Position numbers and translations under genes: made by a program
Notes under the pieces: model-generated
Database searches by the model: none
The model's input: the letters and a program-made list of their open reading frames with translations, nothing else
What the model was told of the DNA's origin: nothing
In this document: piece after piece, positions 1 to 8,822 of the stretch
Numbering within the stretch: position 1 is the stretch's first letter
Layout: each line of letters opens with the position of its first letter
NCBI RefSeq assembly: GCF_030730905.1
Contig: NZ_JAVAMP010000002.1
Location: forward strand, 62,001 to 126,000
Source of the DNA: Chengkuizengella axinellae
GTDB taxonomy: Bacteria; Bacillota; Bacilli; Paenibacillales; KCTC-33759
DNA length: 64,000 nt
Reading direction: 5' to 3'

Positions 1-1
1 T

Positions 2-205
2 AATTATCCGCAGGCTGCAAATTTAACCTTTGAATCTATTGTGAAAAAACCAGTCGTCATTGATGATATGATTGCTGTGCGTTCTATGGTAAATATGTGT
101 TTATCACTAGATCATAGAATTCTCGATGGAGTTATATGTGGTCGATTTTTACAGAGAGTCAAAGAAAATATTGAATCATTTGGACCAGATACGAAATTGT
201 ACTAA
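2..205 (+). CDS. bfmBB: Branched-chain 2-oxoacid dehydrogenase E2 (dihydrolipoyl acyltransferase), C-terminal end only
   Basis: Only the last 67 codons are in the window; the gene starts to the left. The reading frame is open from base 2 to a TAA at 203-205. It contains the catalytic-domain motif of lipoyl acyltransferases, SLDHRILDG, in which the His and Asp of DHRxxDG carry out acyl transfer from lipoyl-lysine to CoA. The two genes that follow (a prli42-like peptide gene on the other strand and a yqjE-like peptidase) match the surroundings of bfmBB in Bacillales. The branched-chain rather than pyruvate assignment therefore rests on gene order, not on the fragment itself. A terminator hairpin follows 20 bases downstream. 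Confidence 0.8.
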   Translation, partial: NYPQAANLTFESIVKKPVVIDDMIAVRSMVNMCLSLDHRILDGVICGRFLQRVKENIESFGPDTKLY

Positions 206-224
206 TAGGATCACTGAAACAATA

Positions 225-260
225 AAAGGGTATCTCGCTAAACGAAGAGATACCCTTTCT
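225..260. terminator. Rho-independent terminator after the E2 gene
   Basis: A 12-bp perfect stem, AAAGGGTATCTC with GAGATACCCTTT, and a 10-base loop; a short T-rich stretch follows. It ends the E2 operon and can also serve the small convergent gene on the minus strand. Confidence 0.85.
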
Positions 261-292
261 ACTGAATTATTATATTTTATAATAAGCTGTTA

Positions 293-394
293 TTAAATCG
301 CTAAAAAAGAAATACTAAATAAGATTGTGGATAGCAGCATAGAACCGATCATAATATAAATAATAATCTTAAACCACAATTTATTTTTACCCAT
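293..394 (-). CDS. prli42: 33-residue single-pass membrane peptide, Prli42-like
   Basis: This short gene encodes 33 residues: a positively charged start (MGKNKLWFK) and one hydrophobic helix to the C-terminus. A good ribosome site (AAGGAGAT) sits 7 bases before the ATG. Size, N-terminal lysines followed by one membrane span, and position between bfmBB and yqjE agree with Prli42, the membrane peptide that anchors the stressosome in Listeria and is widespread in Firmicutes. What is seen is the peptide, its ribosome site and its location; the Prli42 identity comes from family knowledge. It would feed the RsbR-type stressosome, which is not in this window. Confidence 0.72.
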   Translation of the reverse strand: MGKNKLWFKIIIYIMIGSMLLSTILFSISFLAI

Positions 395-505
395 ACATTT
401 ACATCTCCTTTTGTTCATACTAAAATAGTTCTATAATGGTCAACATAAGTGAGTCAAGCTATATAATTATATTGTAACGTATAATACATATCGGAGGGAA
501 GAGTT

Positions 506-1636
506 TTGATACAAGAAAAACGTTTAGTGGATGAATTTATAGAATTGGTACAGGTGGATAGTGAAACTACGTTTGAAAAGGAAATATCTATTGTTTTAAA
601 AGAAAAGTTCTCACAATTGGGATTATCTGTGTTTGAAGATGATGCGGAAGAAAAAACAGAACATGGAGCTGGGAACTTAGTTGCAATTTTAGAAGCAACA
701 GAAGGACAAGAAAACGTAGACCCGATTTATTTTACATGTCATATGGACACTGTAGCTCCAGGTAAGGGAATAAAACCACAAATAGATGATGACGGCTACA
801 TTCGTTCTGACGGCACTACGATTCTAGGTAGTGATGACAAAACTGGAATTGCAGTCATGTTCGAAGTCATTCGAGTTTTAAAAGAGGAAAACATTCCTCA
901 TGGTAAAATTTCATTTGTAATTACTGTTGGAGAAGAAGCTGGACTTGTTGGTGCCAGTGCATTTGATCCAAAAAACTTGGATGCAACTTTTGGTTATGCA
1001 TTGGACTCTGATGGAAAAGTTGGGGAAATTTGTGTAGCAGCTCCATTCCAAATGCATGTTGATGTTGTAATTAAAGGAAGAACTGCTCATGCTGGAGTTG
1101 CTCCTGAAAAAGGTATCAGCGCAATTCAGGTGGCAAGTAAAGCCATCTCCAGAATGAAGCTAGGTAGAATAGATCCAGAAACATCTGCAAATATCGGAAG
1201 CTTTGATGGACGTGGTCCAAGAAATGTAGTGAATGATAAAGTTGTGATTGTAGCAGAAGCTAGAAGTCTTGTGAGAGATAAAATGATCAAGCAAGTGAAT
1301 GAGATGAGAGAAGCTTTTTATGCTGCTGCTGAGGAACATGGTGCAGAAGTTGAATTTGAAACAGAAGAATTACCTGGATTTTTCTTTGATGAAACAGCAT
1401 CATTAGTTAAATTGGCAATGAAATCAGCAGAAAAAATTGGTCGTGAATCAAAAACTACACATTCAGGAGGAGCGAGTGATGCAAATATCTTTAATGGCAT
1501 GGACTTTCCTACTGTAAATTTATCTGTAGGTTATGAAAATATCCATACTACAGAAGAACAGATGCCAATTGAAGAATTAGTAAAAAGTGCTGAGCTTGTA
1601 CTTCAGATTGTGAAAGATGTAACTGAAGGTGAGTAA
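506..1636 (+). CDS. yqjE: M20-family metallopeptidase, YqjE / tripeptidase-T-like
   Basis: A 376-residue di-zinc peptidase of the M20/PepT family, probably cytosolic and cleaving short peptides. Metal ligands are visible in order: FTCHMDTV (His and Asp, about residues 77-83), GSDDKTG (about 107-114), GEEAG (about 145, with catalytic Glu and ligand Glu) and ALDSDG (about 165). A late HSGGASDANIF segment (about 320) supplies the last His. The dimerisation domain carries the usual GRTAHAGVAPEKG loop. The start is TTG at 506, with GGAGGG 8 bases upstream. Length is normal for YqjE. It follows bfmBB as in other Bacillales. A terminator follows. Confidence 0.88.
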   Translation: MIQEKRLVDEFIELVQVDSETTFEKEISIVLKEKFSQLGLSVFEDDAEEKTEHGAGNLVAILEATEGQENVDPIYFTCHMDTVAPGKGIKPQIDDDGYIRSDGTTILGSDDKTGIAVMFEVIRVLKEENIPHGKISFVITVGEEAGLVGASAFDPKNLDATFGYALDSDGKVGEICVAAPFQMHVDVVIKGRTAHAGVAPEKGISAIQVASKAISRMKLGRIDPETSANIGSFDGRGPRNVVNDKVVIVAEARSLVRDKMIKQVNEMREAFYAAAEEHGAEVEFETEELPGFFFDETASLVKLAMKSAEKIGRESKTTHSGGASDANIFNGMDFPTVNLSVGYENIHTTEEQMPIEELVKSAELVLQIVKDVTEGE

Positions 1637-1668
1637 AATTTTGTTGTATTCATAAATGAAAATAATCG

Positions 1669-1697
1669 AACCATCCGTATTTCGGGTGGTTTTTTAT
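1669..1697 (+). terminator. Rho-independent terminator of the yqjE-like gene
   Basis: Stem AACCATCCG with CGGGTGGTT (one G-T pair), 5-base loop, followed by a run of T. Confidence 0.85.
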
Positions 1698-1780
1698 TTA
1701 TTTTAAAACAAAACTTTTTCATGCTTTAATCGTATTAAATTTGAAACATTAATTAACCATTGGTTGGGGGAGTGGATATA

Positions 1781-3274
1781 GTGGGTAGATCTGATTATTT
1801 TATCAAAAAAAGAAATTTAATTTTGCTAGTTTTTGTTATATTTGTGTTTCTTTTTTTTAGTACATCTAGTTTTGCAAATGATACAGATATACAGAACAAC
1901 ATGATGATAGAAGGTAGATGGAAATTTGAAACTGAAGTACTGGGTGGAGAAATATATGTTATTGGTGGTGAGAATAAAGATGGGTCTTTAAACCTTGTAG
2001 AAAAGTTTAACCCTATATTAAATCAATGGGAGCAAGTTGCCAACATGAATTCGGCTAGAATTTTACATACAACTTCGGTATTGAATGGAGAAATATATGT
2101 ACTAGGAGGATATAGCAAGCAATCAACCTATAAATCCATGAATCAGGTAGAAGTATATAATCCAGATACAGATACATGGACAGTAATCACAGAAAAGTCG
2201 AGTGTTGTGCACTCTGAAGTAGCAGATGGGGAAATTATATGTTTTTATGAACAAAGCGAATGCTATTGAGGTAGAAGTGTATGATCCGATTTTAAAAACA
2301 TGGTCAGAAGCTGCTACGATGAATGTAGAACGAGCAGGATTTCAAACAGCAGTCATAAATAAAAGATTTATACAATTGGTGGATATACAACATTTGGTTA
2401 CTTAGCAGATTACGAAGGCAGTCTTTTTGATACTGTAGAAGTGTATGATCCAACAACAAATACATGGGAGGTAGTTGCTAATTTACATGTAGAAAGAATT
2501 GGATTTGAATTAGCTGTACATGAAAATCAAATTTATGTATTTGGGGGAGAGAGTGAAGCTGGTAATGTAAATACTGCAGAAATGTACAATCCTGAAACTA
2601 ACACATGGATAGAATTAAATGATATGAGTGGGATTCGTGGTGAACCTCATGTGGAAGTATATAATGATGAAATCTATGTGATAGGAAGATCAACGAAAGG
2701 AAACCAGACTGTGTTTAACATAGAAAAATACATGATTAAAGAAGATAATTGGACTGAAGTTGTATCATTTGATCAAGAAAGGTATTCATTTCAAACAGAA
2801 CTATTAAATGGAAAGGCTTATGTGATTGGAGGCCTGAAAGAAGATCAGGTTGGGGAAAAATTCAATATGTACTAGAACCTGCGTTGGAAATCCATCCTTT
2901 AAGTACAACAATAGTGATTGATGGAATTCCTCAAAGCTATCTACCCATTGTTAAAGAGGGACATACATATATTCCTCTTCGCAGTATTTTTGAGAGCTTA
3001 GGAGCACAAGTTCAGTGGAACACTGAAACAAAAATGATTACTATCATCAGGGGGATGCATTGACATTGTATTGCAGATAAATTCTCAGGATGTATTGATA
3101 AATAACACACAATTTACTTTAGATCAATCAGCGGAAATGATGGACGGAACAACGTTTGTGCCATTAAGATTTGTTAGTGAAACGTTAGGAGCAAATGCGA
3201 ATTATAATCACGAAACTAAAACGATAACCATAACTACGAATATGAATGGAAAAACAGATGATGAAACAAAATAA
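1781..3274 (+). pseudogene. Broken secreted kelch-repeat protein with C-terminal copper-amine-oxidase-like (stalk) domain
   Basis: The likely start is GTG 1781, behind GGGGGAG. A signal peptide (hydrophobic stretch ending SSFAND) is followed by kelch blades of the form GGEIYVIGG ... VEVYNPDTDTW ... MNSARILH, then a stalk domain with HTYIPLRSIFESLGAQVQW and a second half with TTFVPLRFVSETLGANANY. The chain is split by at least four frame changes: an extra T near 2234 (TTATATGT where sister blades have ATATATGT), a missing base in the A-run near 2362, a missing A near 2859 and a further change near 3050-3065. Reading across them restores the protein. More traces of the same gene may run to about 3350. 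All breaks are one-base changes in or near short homopolymers, so sequencing error is possible, but recent decay is simpler. Confidence 0.75.
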
Positions 3275-3454
3275 TGAATATACTGCATTGTTTACCTTTA
3301 ATTCTGATCAGCCTTCTATGAATCTAAATGAAATGTTACTAAGAAAGATGGAGAATAGAAGATTGTAGCCTTAGATTAAATGATCAAATAATTTCCAATA
3401 AGTAGGCTAATCAAGCACCTCGATGGTTTGAAATAATAAATAGTTCCTCATAAA

Positions 3455-3482
3455 AAAACTCATCGATCGGTGAGTTTTCTTT
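3455..3482 (+). terminator. Terminator after the broken kelch gene
   Basis: Palindromic stem AAAACTCATCGA / TCGGTGAGTTTT followed by CTTTTTC. Confidence 0.75.
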
Positions 3483-3607
3483 TTCTTTACATACAAAATA
3501 CAAAAACAATAAAAAATTGATTTCAACTTGAATTTTAAATAACACAACCCCGATATACTTGGAATGTATTAATAATTCTGGTTGAAATTAAATAGATTAA
3601 AACAAAC

Positions 3608-3707
3608 GATATTTTTCTAAGTATATTATTCTGGTTGCATCTAACTTCATCATTTTGATTGCAAAAAGGTTAAGCGCTTAATTTTTTAAAATTCTTAGAA
3701 AAATATC
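3608..3707. promoter_or_regulatory. Inverted repeat enclosing a palindrome upstream of the Vps62-like gene
   Basis: A 14-bp perfect inverted repeat, GATATTTTTCTAAG (3608-3621) and CTTAGAAAAATATC (3694-3707), encloses about 72 bases. Inside it is a perfect 12-bp palindrome, TTAAGCGCTTAA (3670-3681), whose AAGCGCTT core resembles LacI/CcpA-type operators, although the flanks do not match a cre site well. The 3483-3862 gap otherwise holds only a ribosome site and a broken signal-peptide-like ORF near 3765-3820 that runs into a stop. Confidence 0.4.
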
Positions 3708-3862
3708 CTCAAAAAAACAGTGGAGAGAAGAGAGTGATTTGGATTTGCTGAAACAAAAATAAAAAGGAGGATAGAAAAAAGAAACTGATTGGCAGCGTTC
3801 TGTTATCAACTTTCATATAAGGACAGGTTGGAATTACCATTATTTCAAGGGAGCTGTTTAAT

Positions 3863-5620
3863 ATGATGAATATCCAAAAGTTAAAGTTGGTTATGGTTCT
3901 TTTCATTAGTTTTTTATTGGTGATTAGTTTGATGATGACACCTGTACATTCAGCTGAAATTGATCAGTATATTAAAATGCCTAAAAGCACTTGGGAAGGA
4001 GACCTAGGCTCTGCAAAATCTTACGTACAAGTACTTGAATATGGAGATTATATTGGGTTGAATTTCAGATTCTTTTATCCATATAACGGAAATATTGGTG
4101 GAGCTGGTTTATTTCCAAGTGGAGCTCATGAAGGAGATTGGGAAAGTGTAAAAATTCTTGTGAATAAAAACTCAGATTCAATTGAACAAATTCGTCCTTC
4201 TGCTCATGATAATGAACATGGTTGGAAATCCCCAAGTATATTCGAATATGAATCAGGACATCCAGTTATTTATTCTGCTGAACATAGTCACGCTAATTAC
4301 TGGACTGAAGGTAAACATACGAGATTAAGCGGTTTCGGGAATGATTATACAAGCAAAACTCATCTCTGGGATATTCCTAATGATAACTTTATTATTATAA
4401 ATGAACAAAATACGCCATGGATGGATTTCCAAGGACGTTGGGGAGCCAGTGGCTCTACTGATGCTCAAGATGATTGTGGGTTTACTTGCCCCAATAGTCC
4501 TAGATTCTCTTCTGGTTACAACTGGTTCATAGATGTAACCAATGCAACACAATCTAGTGATATTACGAATCTAGGAGAAGTTGATGTAACCAATGCATAT
4601 CTCTACGCGAAAGAGTATGCCCCGGTTGTATATTTACAAGTGAATGAACAATATTTCCCATCTACAGTGGAGTGGCTGCTTAAGCAAGCACCACTCAAAG
4701 AAAATGGCAGTGTTCTGTTAGATGTAGGTGAATTGAATTCTTGGTCGCTCGTTGGGAAGTCTAGTGAAATTATTCCCTTGGATTTCACTAACTATAATAC
4801 ATCTGCTCAGAGTGAAATTACACCCAAACCAACTGAAGATAAAGATGAAGTTTTTGAATTAAGCGCATTAGGGAGTGACACTAAAGATTATGTGAATAAA
4901 ACCATTTATATCAATCCACAAGGAAACACCTATACTTTTGGAGTATGGTTGAAAACAACAGATGGGTCAATGAATCAACAAGTATCGCTTCGCTTGAGAA
5001 GTCAGGGGAATCTAAATGGAGGCAATGGAGATCATGATTTTCTGGTTACCTTTAATGTAACAAATGAATGGACATATTATAGCGTATCTGAAACGTTCGA
5101 TGAAGCTGCAGATTGGATCAGGACTACGATTTATCCAGTAGGGTATCAAAATAGTATCGGTAATGTTTTGGCTTCGAAGCCTTTAATAGTACAAGATATG
5201 GATTTTACTAGCTTCAATCCATCAGACTTTAGTGAAATTACTCCAACATCAGATGTAGATAAAGAAAGTTCCTTTGAATTAAGCGCACTAGGAATTGATA
5301 CGACTGACTATATGAACAGAACTTTTTATATCAACCCGGATGGTAAAACGTTCACATTTGGTGTTTGGCTGAAAACACTAAATGGATCTACTAATCAAAC
5401 TGTATCACTTCGACTAAGGAGTCAGGGTAATCAAAATGGGGGTAATGGTGATAATGACCAGCTGGTTACCTTTGATGTAACAGATGTGTGGGCGTATTAT
5501 ACCGTAACAGAGAGGTTTGATGTATCAGCAAATTGGATCAGAACTACGATTTATCCAAATGGAAAGCAAAATGGTACTGGAAGTATCTTGGCTTCGGAAC
5601 CTGTACTATCTCTAGAGTAG
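3863..5620 (+). CDS. Secreted Vps62-like (DUF946) protein with two C-terminal beta repeats
   Basis: 585 residues. A signal peptide ends at about residue 31 (TPVHSAEI). Residues about 45-235 resemble the Vps62/DUF946 family: FFYPYNG, then GAHEGDWESV, HDNEHGW, YSAEHSHANYW and the tail GYNWFID. The segment YAPVVYLQVNEQYFPSTVEW (about 250-270), which normally opens a Vps62 domain, comes after the core here. Residues about 326-445 and 464-585 are two near-identical repeats starting FELSALG and containing GVWLKT and SLRLRSQGN; they look like all-beta carbohydrate-binding modules. It stands alone between terminators. Its role is unknown; cell-surface or carbohydrate binding is an inference. ATG at 3863 or 3866 could start; GGGAG lies upstream. 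Confidence 0.6.
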   Translation: MMNIQKLKLVMVLFISFLLVISLMMTPVHSAEIDQYIKMPKSTWEGDLGSAKSYVQVLEYGDYIGLNFRFFYPYNGNIGGAGLFPSGAHEGDWESVKILVNKNSDSIEQIRPSAHDNEHGWKSPSIFEYESGHPVIYSAEHSHANYWTEGKHTRLSGFGNDYTSKTHLWDIPNDNFIIINEQNTPWMDFQGRWGASGSTDAQDDCGFTCPNSPRFSSGYNWFIDVTNATQSSDITNLGEVDVTNAYLYAKEYAPVVYLQVNEQYFPSTVEWLLKQAPLKENGSVLLDVGELNSWSLVGKSSEIIPLDFTNYNTSAQSEITPKPTEDKDEVFELSALGSDTKDYVNKTIYINPQGNTYTFGVWLKTTDGSMNQQVSLRLRSQGNLNGGNGDHDFLVTFNVTNEWTYYSVSETFDEAADWIRTTIYPVGYQNSIGNVLASKPLIVQDMDFTSFNPSDFSEITPTSDVDKESSFELSALGIDTTDYMNRTFYINPDGKTFTFGVWLKTLNGSTNQTVSLRLRSQGNQNGGNGDNDQLVTFDVTDVWAYYTVTERFDVSANWIRTTIYPNGKQNGTGSILASEPVLSLE

Positions 5621-5665
5621 TTGAACAATACACTGGCGTATAAAAATGAATATAAACACCATATA

Positions 5666-5705
5666 AGAAACCCAAAAGGTAAGAGCCTTTTGGTTTCTAT
5701 TTTTG
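5666..5705 (+). terminator. Terminator of the Vps62-like gene
   Basis: Stem AGAAACC-CAAAAGG with CCTTTTGGTTTCT around a short loop, followed by ATTTTTG. Confidence 0.8.
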
Positions 5706-5756
5706 CTCTCGACTTAAATATTAACAAACAATAAATGAGAGAGACTATGTTAAATG

Positions 5757-5795
5757 AAAGTAGTGACATCGGCAGTCTCTTGTCACTACTTTTTG
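5757..5795. terminator. Second terminator between convergent genes
   Basis: Perfect 12-bp stem AAAGTAGTGACA / TGTCACTACTTT with T-run TTTTTG. It lies at the 3' side of the minus-strand XRE-cupin gene and may work in both directions. Confidence 0.75.
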
Positions 5796-5829
5796 TTTAT
5801 ATTTTATTTTATGAAGAGCGATACAAATG

Positions 5830-6408
5830 TCACGTTATGTTTTGATAACTAATCGTAAAATGCAGTTCTGCTAATTCGGAACCTGAATTTATATATTTAT
5901 GTAAACTATCTGCGTTAAAGCAAATTGAGTCATGTTTTTGTAAAACATAGGTAGCTCCGTTGACTTCAAGGTTTAATGCTCCAGACATTACGGTTACATA
6001 TTCAACAACACCTGTAGAGTGAGCTTCTGATTCATATTCAGAAAAGGGCTTCAAGTACCCTCTGTATAATTCAAATGACTGAGCGTTATTATTAAACATA
6101 TGTTCAACTATAAATACTTTATCAGGACTATTGAGTTGAATACTATCCTTTTTACGGGAAATTTGAACTTCAGACTCCAAGTAAAACAAACTTGTTAAAG
6201 GAACGGATAAACCGCTAGCTATTTTCCATAGCACTGATAAAGTAGGGTTTGCTTCTCCTCGCTCTATTTTCCCAAGTGTTAATTTACTTACTCCAATCTG
6301 ATTAGCCAACCCCTCCATACTTAAACCTTTTGTAGATCTTATCTGTCTTAATTTTAATCCAACTCGTTTTCCGATTTGTTCTTGATCCTGTGGTATTCCA
6401 GAATTCAT
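5830..6408 (-). CDS. XRE-family transcriptional regulator with C-terminal cupin domain
   Basis: 192 residues from the ATG at 6408. The longer frame has an unlikely 23-residue AT-rich leader, and GGGAAG lies before this ATG. Residues about 12-68 are a helix-turn-helix of the XRE type (GLSMEGLANQIGVSKLTLGKIERGEANPT). The C-terminal half is a cupin with the small-barrel motifs GVVEYVTVMSGALNLEVNG and LQKHDSICFNADSLHKYIN. This architecture is typical of regulators of amino-acid or metabolite uptake and efflux genes, with the cupin binding the effector. The divergent neighbour (6602) is only a short membrane remnant, so its former target may have been lost. Confidence 0.85.
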   Translation of the reverse strand: MNSGIPQDQEQIGKRVGLKLRQIRSTKGLSMEGLANQIGVSKLTLGKIERGEANPTLSVLWKIASGLSVPLTSLFYLESEVQISRKKDSIQLNSPDKVFIVEHMFNNNAQSFELYRGYLKPFSEYESEAHSTGVVEYVTVMSGALNLEVNGATYVLQKHDSICFNADSLHKYINSGSELAELHFTISYQNIT

Positions 6409-6601
6409 GTTATCCACACTTCCCTTAAAGTATAAAGAATATATTTTAATTATATAAAAATACATTTTAATATACAAATCAGAATCTATATGATATGATC
6501 AAGCAGTTCATTGATATATTTTAATTTGTTTATGGTGGAGCAAGCTAGTTTATGAGTTGAATATGTTTGCAGCAGGTTAGGTTTTTTTGAAATCATACTT
6601 G

Positions 6602-6745
6602 ATGCATTCGTCATTAAGAGGAAAACCTTGGATTGGTTTCATTGGGGGAGTTACAGCAGCAGCTCTTGTTTTGTTCAGGGTAAACATACTGTTCGTGATA
6701 TTAGGTGCAGTAATAATCGTGATTTTATTAAAATCATTCATGTGA
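6602..6745 (+). pseudogene. Short membrane-protein remnant, possibly AzlD-like C-terminus
   Basis: A 47-codon frame, MHSSLRGKPWIGFIGG..., with two adjacent hydrophobic stretches. It resembles the C-terminal end of small branched-chain amino-acid exporter subunits (AzlD type), which are often divergent from XRE-cupin regulators. There is no ribosome site, and stops lie just upstream in all useful frames. The AzlD idea rests on hydrophobic pattern and context only. Confidence 0.3.
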
Positions 6746-6773
6746 AACAGGAGGGGGATGCCCTCCTGTTTCA
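6743..6773 (+). terminator. Hairpin after the membrane remnant
   Basis: A 13-bp perfect stem TGAAACAGGAGGG / CCCTCCTGTTTCA with a 5-base loop, but only a weak T-rich tail. The remnant's stop codon lies at the base of the stem. Confidence 0.55.
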
Positions 6774-6853
6774 CTTCAATATTTATAAAAATTATGATGA
6801 AGATTGCTATTTAGTGAATTTCTTTCGTATAGGGAGGGGGATGATCAAGATTA

Positions 6854-8314
6854 TTAATCCTTGTCTTTACCTTTTTCCTTATTTTTATCTTTATCTTTTC
6901 CATGTCCCTTACCATTATCTTTGTCTTCATTTATTTCATCTTTGATTTCATCTTTTGTTTTACCTTCGTAATCAATACCATTTTCAACAGCTTTTTTGAT
7001 CCAGCCTTCACTTAATTGACTATTTTCAGATTTTACCTCTTCGATTTCTTCAAATATTTCTTCTTTAGATAAATCTTCAATATCAATACCTAAATCTAGT
7101 GCTTTTTTCTGCCATCCATACAAATGGTCTTCATCTGTACCTTCTTCTTTTTCATCATTATGCTCATGCTCTTCATGTTTTTCTTCAAAATATTCTTTGA
7201 TTTCTTCACGGATTTCTTCGTTTGATTTATCTTCAGTGTCAATTCCTAAAAACTCTGCGAAGTTCAGTAAACCTTCTTCTGAGAATTCAAAATCATGATC
7301 GTCTCTTACTTCATGAATGGCCTCACGGATTTCTTCAAGGGTTAAACCTTCAACATCAATACCAAGCAGCTCTGCAATCGTCTCTAACTGATCAGAGATT
7401 TCTGTCATGTGATTTAATTTGTATTCTCTAATTTCTTCAAGAATTTCTTCTTTAGATAAATCCTCAGTATCAATACCTAAATTTTCTGCAATAACAACTA
7501 ATTCTTCAAGTGTTAATTGTAGTTGTGATTCTTTATAATTTTTGATTTTTTCTTTTATTTCTTCAATGGATAGATCCTCAATATCTAGGCCTAAATCTTT
7601 AGCGATTTTAGCAAAGTATTCTTCTTGGGCTACTTTGATCGCTTCACGAATTTCTTCTAATGTTTTATCTTCCGTATCAATGTCAAAAAGTTCAGCGATC
7701 TGCTCCAAGCTTTCTCTTGACAGCTCTAGAAAATGCTCTTTTTGATAATCTTTGATCGCTTCACGAATTTGTTCTTTTGTTTTGTCTTCGATATCAATGC
7801 CTAAGCGTTCTGCAATGGCTTCTAACTCAGCTAAAGAAAGATCTTCAAATTGTTCTTTGATAACCTCTTTAATTTCCTCTCTAATTTGCTCCATTGTTTT
7901 GTCCTCGATATCAATGTCTAGTCGTTCTGCAATGGTTTCTAACTCCTCCAAAGACAACTGCTCATATTTCTCTTTTATTACACTTCTAATTTCTTCGCGC
8001 AATTCTTTTCTACTTTTATCTTCCGTATCAATGTCTAATCCTTCAGCAATGACTTTTAATTCTGAAAGAGAAAGATTATCAAATTTCTCTGTTACCGCTT
8101 CTTGAATCTCTTCTCGTAAATCTTCGCTGGATTTATCTTCTGTATCTATACCAAATCGCTCAGCGATTTCCTCCAAATGCTCTTCGTCTATCATCTGATA
8201 GATGTTTGTTCGTTCTGTGTTTGTTTCATGGGCGCTGGCTATGCCTATTACACCGGCGCTTCCACCTCCAATTAATAGTGCGGATAATGCTACTGTGCTT
8301 ATAACTTTTTTCAT
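6854..8314 (-). CDS. Secreted protein of eleven tandem helical repeats (GIDxEDxSxEEIREEI type)
   Basis: 486 residues. A signal peptide (MKKVISTVALSALL...GIASAHE) is followed by about eleven copies of a 33-40 residue unit with the core LGIDTEDKS-EEIREEIKE. The hydrophobic helix LEELETIAERLG precedes each core. The unit recalls SAP/HeH/Rho-N-like helix-loop-helix repeats, but I do not recognise a named family. The tail after about residue 460 is Lys/Asp/Gly-rich (GKGHGKDKDKNKEK). The protein is very acidic overall. Copies 9 and 10 are separated by a His/Glu-rich linker. No catalytic motif is visible; a wall-associated or metal-binding structural role is a guess. It shares a promoter-region direct repeat (8394-8411) and the repeat core with the neighbour at 8480-8770. 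Confidence 0.7.
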   Translation of the reverse strand: MKKVISTVALSALLIGGGSAGVIGIASAHETNTERTNIYQMIDEEHLEEIAERFGIDTEDKSSEDLREEIQEAVTEKFDNLSLSELKVIAEGLDIDTEDKSRKELREEIRSVIKEKYEQLSLEELETIAERLDIDIEDKTMEQIREEIKEVIKEQFEDLSLAELEAIAERLGIDIEDKTKEQIREAIKDYQKEHFLELSRESLEQIAELFDIDTEDKTLEEIREAIKVAQEEYFAKIAKDLGLDIEDLSIEEIKEKIKNYKESQLQLTLEELVVIAENLGIDTEDLSKEEILEEIREYKLNHMTEISDQLETIAELLGIDVEGLTLEEIREAIHEVRDDHDFEFSEEGLLNFAEFLGIDTEDKSNEEIREEIKEYFEEKHEEHEHNDEKEEGTDEDHLYGWQKKALDLGIDIEDLSKEEIFEEIEEVKSENSQLSEGWIKKAVENGIDYEGKTKDEIKDEINEDKDNGKGHGKDKDKNKEKGKDKD

Positions 8315-8393
8315 TTCTGCTCACTCCTGATGTATGTATTTTTTTTGTTGCAAACTCTTATACTTCTATTATAAAAAACCTATCTAAACGATA

Positions 8394-8411
8394 GATTAAG
8401 TTAACCTTAAG
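8394..8411 (-). promoter_or_regulatory. Direct-repeat operator upstream of the 486-residue repeat protein
   Basis: On the minus strand the bases read CTTAAG, 5 bases, CTTAATC: two half-sites with an 11-bp period, as bound by OmpR/PhoB-family response regulators. A TATAAT-like -10 lies about 25 bases downstream. The same element is found at 8823-8840. Confidence 0.5.
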
Positions 8412-8468
8412 ATAACATTAAATAAATTTCAGTTATATACATATCACAATGAATGATATCATTAAAGA

Positions 8469-8510
8469 AGAGACATGGATCAAATAGCTCCTTCCATGTC
8501 TCTTTTTTTT
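8469..8510. terminator. Bidirectional terminator overlapping the end of the 96-residue gene
   Basis: An 11-bp perfect stem AGAGACATGGA / TCCATGTCTCT. There is an 8-T run on the plus side and a moderately T-rich tail on the minus side. The TGA stop of the minus-strand gene (8480-8482) lies in the loop. Confidence 0.8.
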
Positions 8511-8770
8511 ATGTTGTTTTGTTTTATCCACTGATTCCATTCTTCTTTAATCATTTCTACTGATTTCCCGCTAAAGTTAAAGCCTAATTGGGATGCATAA
8601 CTATAAATCAATTCTTTATGTGTTTTTTCACATTTAATCAATTCAGTGTGTTCTGTAATATATTTATTATTTTCTATGACTGGTGAATTTTGATTATGTT
8701 TATCTTCATCTGTTGCTATGTTTGTTCCTTTTAATAAAGTTGACAATGCTACGGCTGCAAATAGTTTCAT
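8480..8770 (-). CDS. Small secreted protein with one copy of the helical repeat
   Basis: 96 residues from the ATG at 8770; GGAG lies 9 bases upstream, which favours this start over the longer frame. The N-terminus MKLFAAVALSTLLKG looks like a short signal peptide. The C-terminal part, YASQLGFNFSGKSVEMIKEEW, matches the LGIDTEDKS-EEIREEI core of the 486-residue neighbour once. The gene also shares that neighbour's upstream direct repeat. The two are therefore likely co-regulated paralogues. Function unknown. Its last codons lie inside a terminator stem. Confidence 0.55.
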   Translation of the reverse strand: MKLFAAVALSTLLKGTNIATDEDKHNQNSPVIENNKYITEHTELIKCEKTHKELIYSYASQLGFNFSGKSVEMIKEEWNQWIKQNNIKKRDMEGAI

Positions 8771-8822
8771 ATGAATCATCTCCATGTGTAGGTTATTTAT
8801 TAGTTTAATCATAAAGGCAATA

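Noticed and set aside
3670-3681. CcpA cre site
   Set aside because: The AAGCGCTT core fits but the flanking TG and CA positions do not; kept only as an unnamed palindrome.
6628-6945. 105-codon plus-strand ORF
   Set aside because: It has an odd composition, runs through a hairpin and into the convergent gene; the adjacent frame (6602-6745) is more protein-like.
7222-8105. Plus-strand ORFs across the repeat protein
   Set aside because: Shadows of the repetitive minus-strand gene; no ribosome sites and low-complexity Ser/Ile-rich products.
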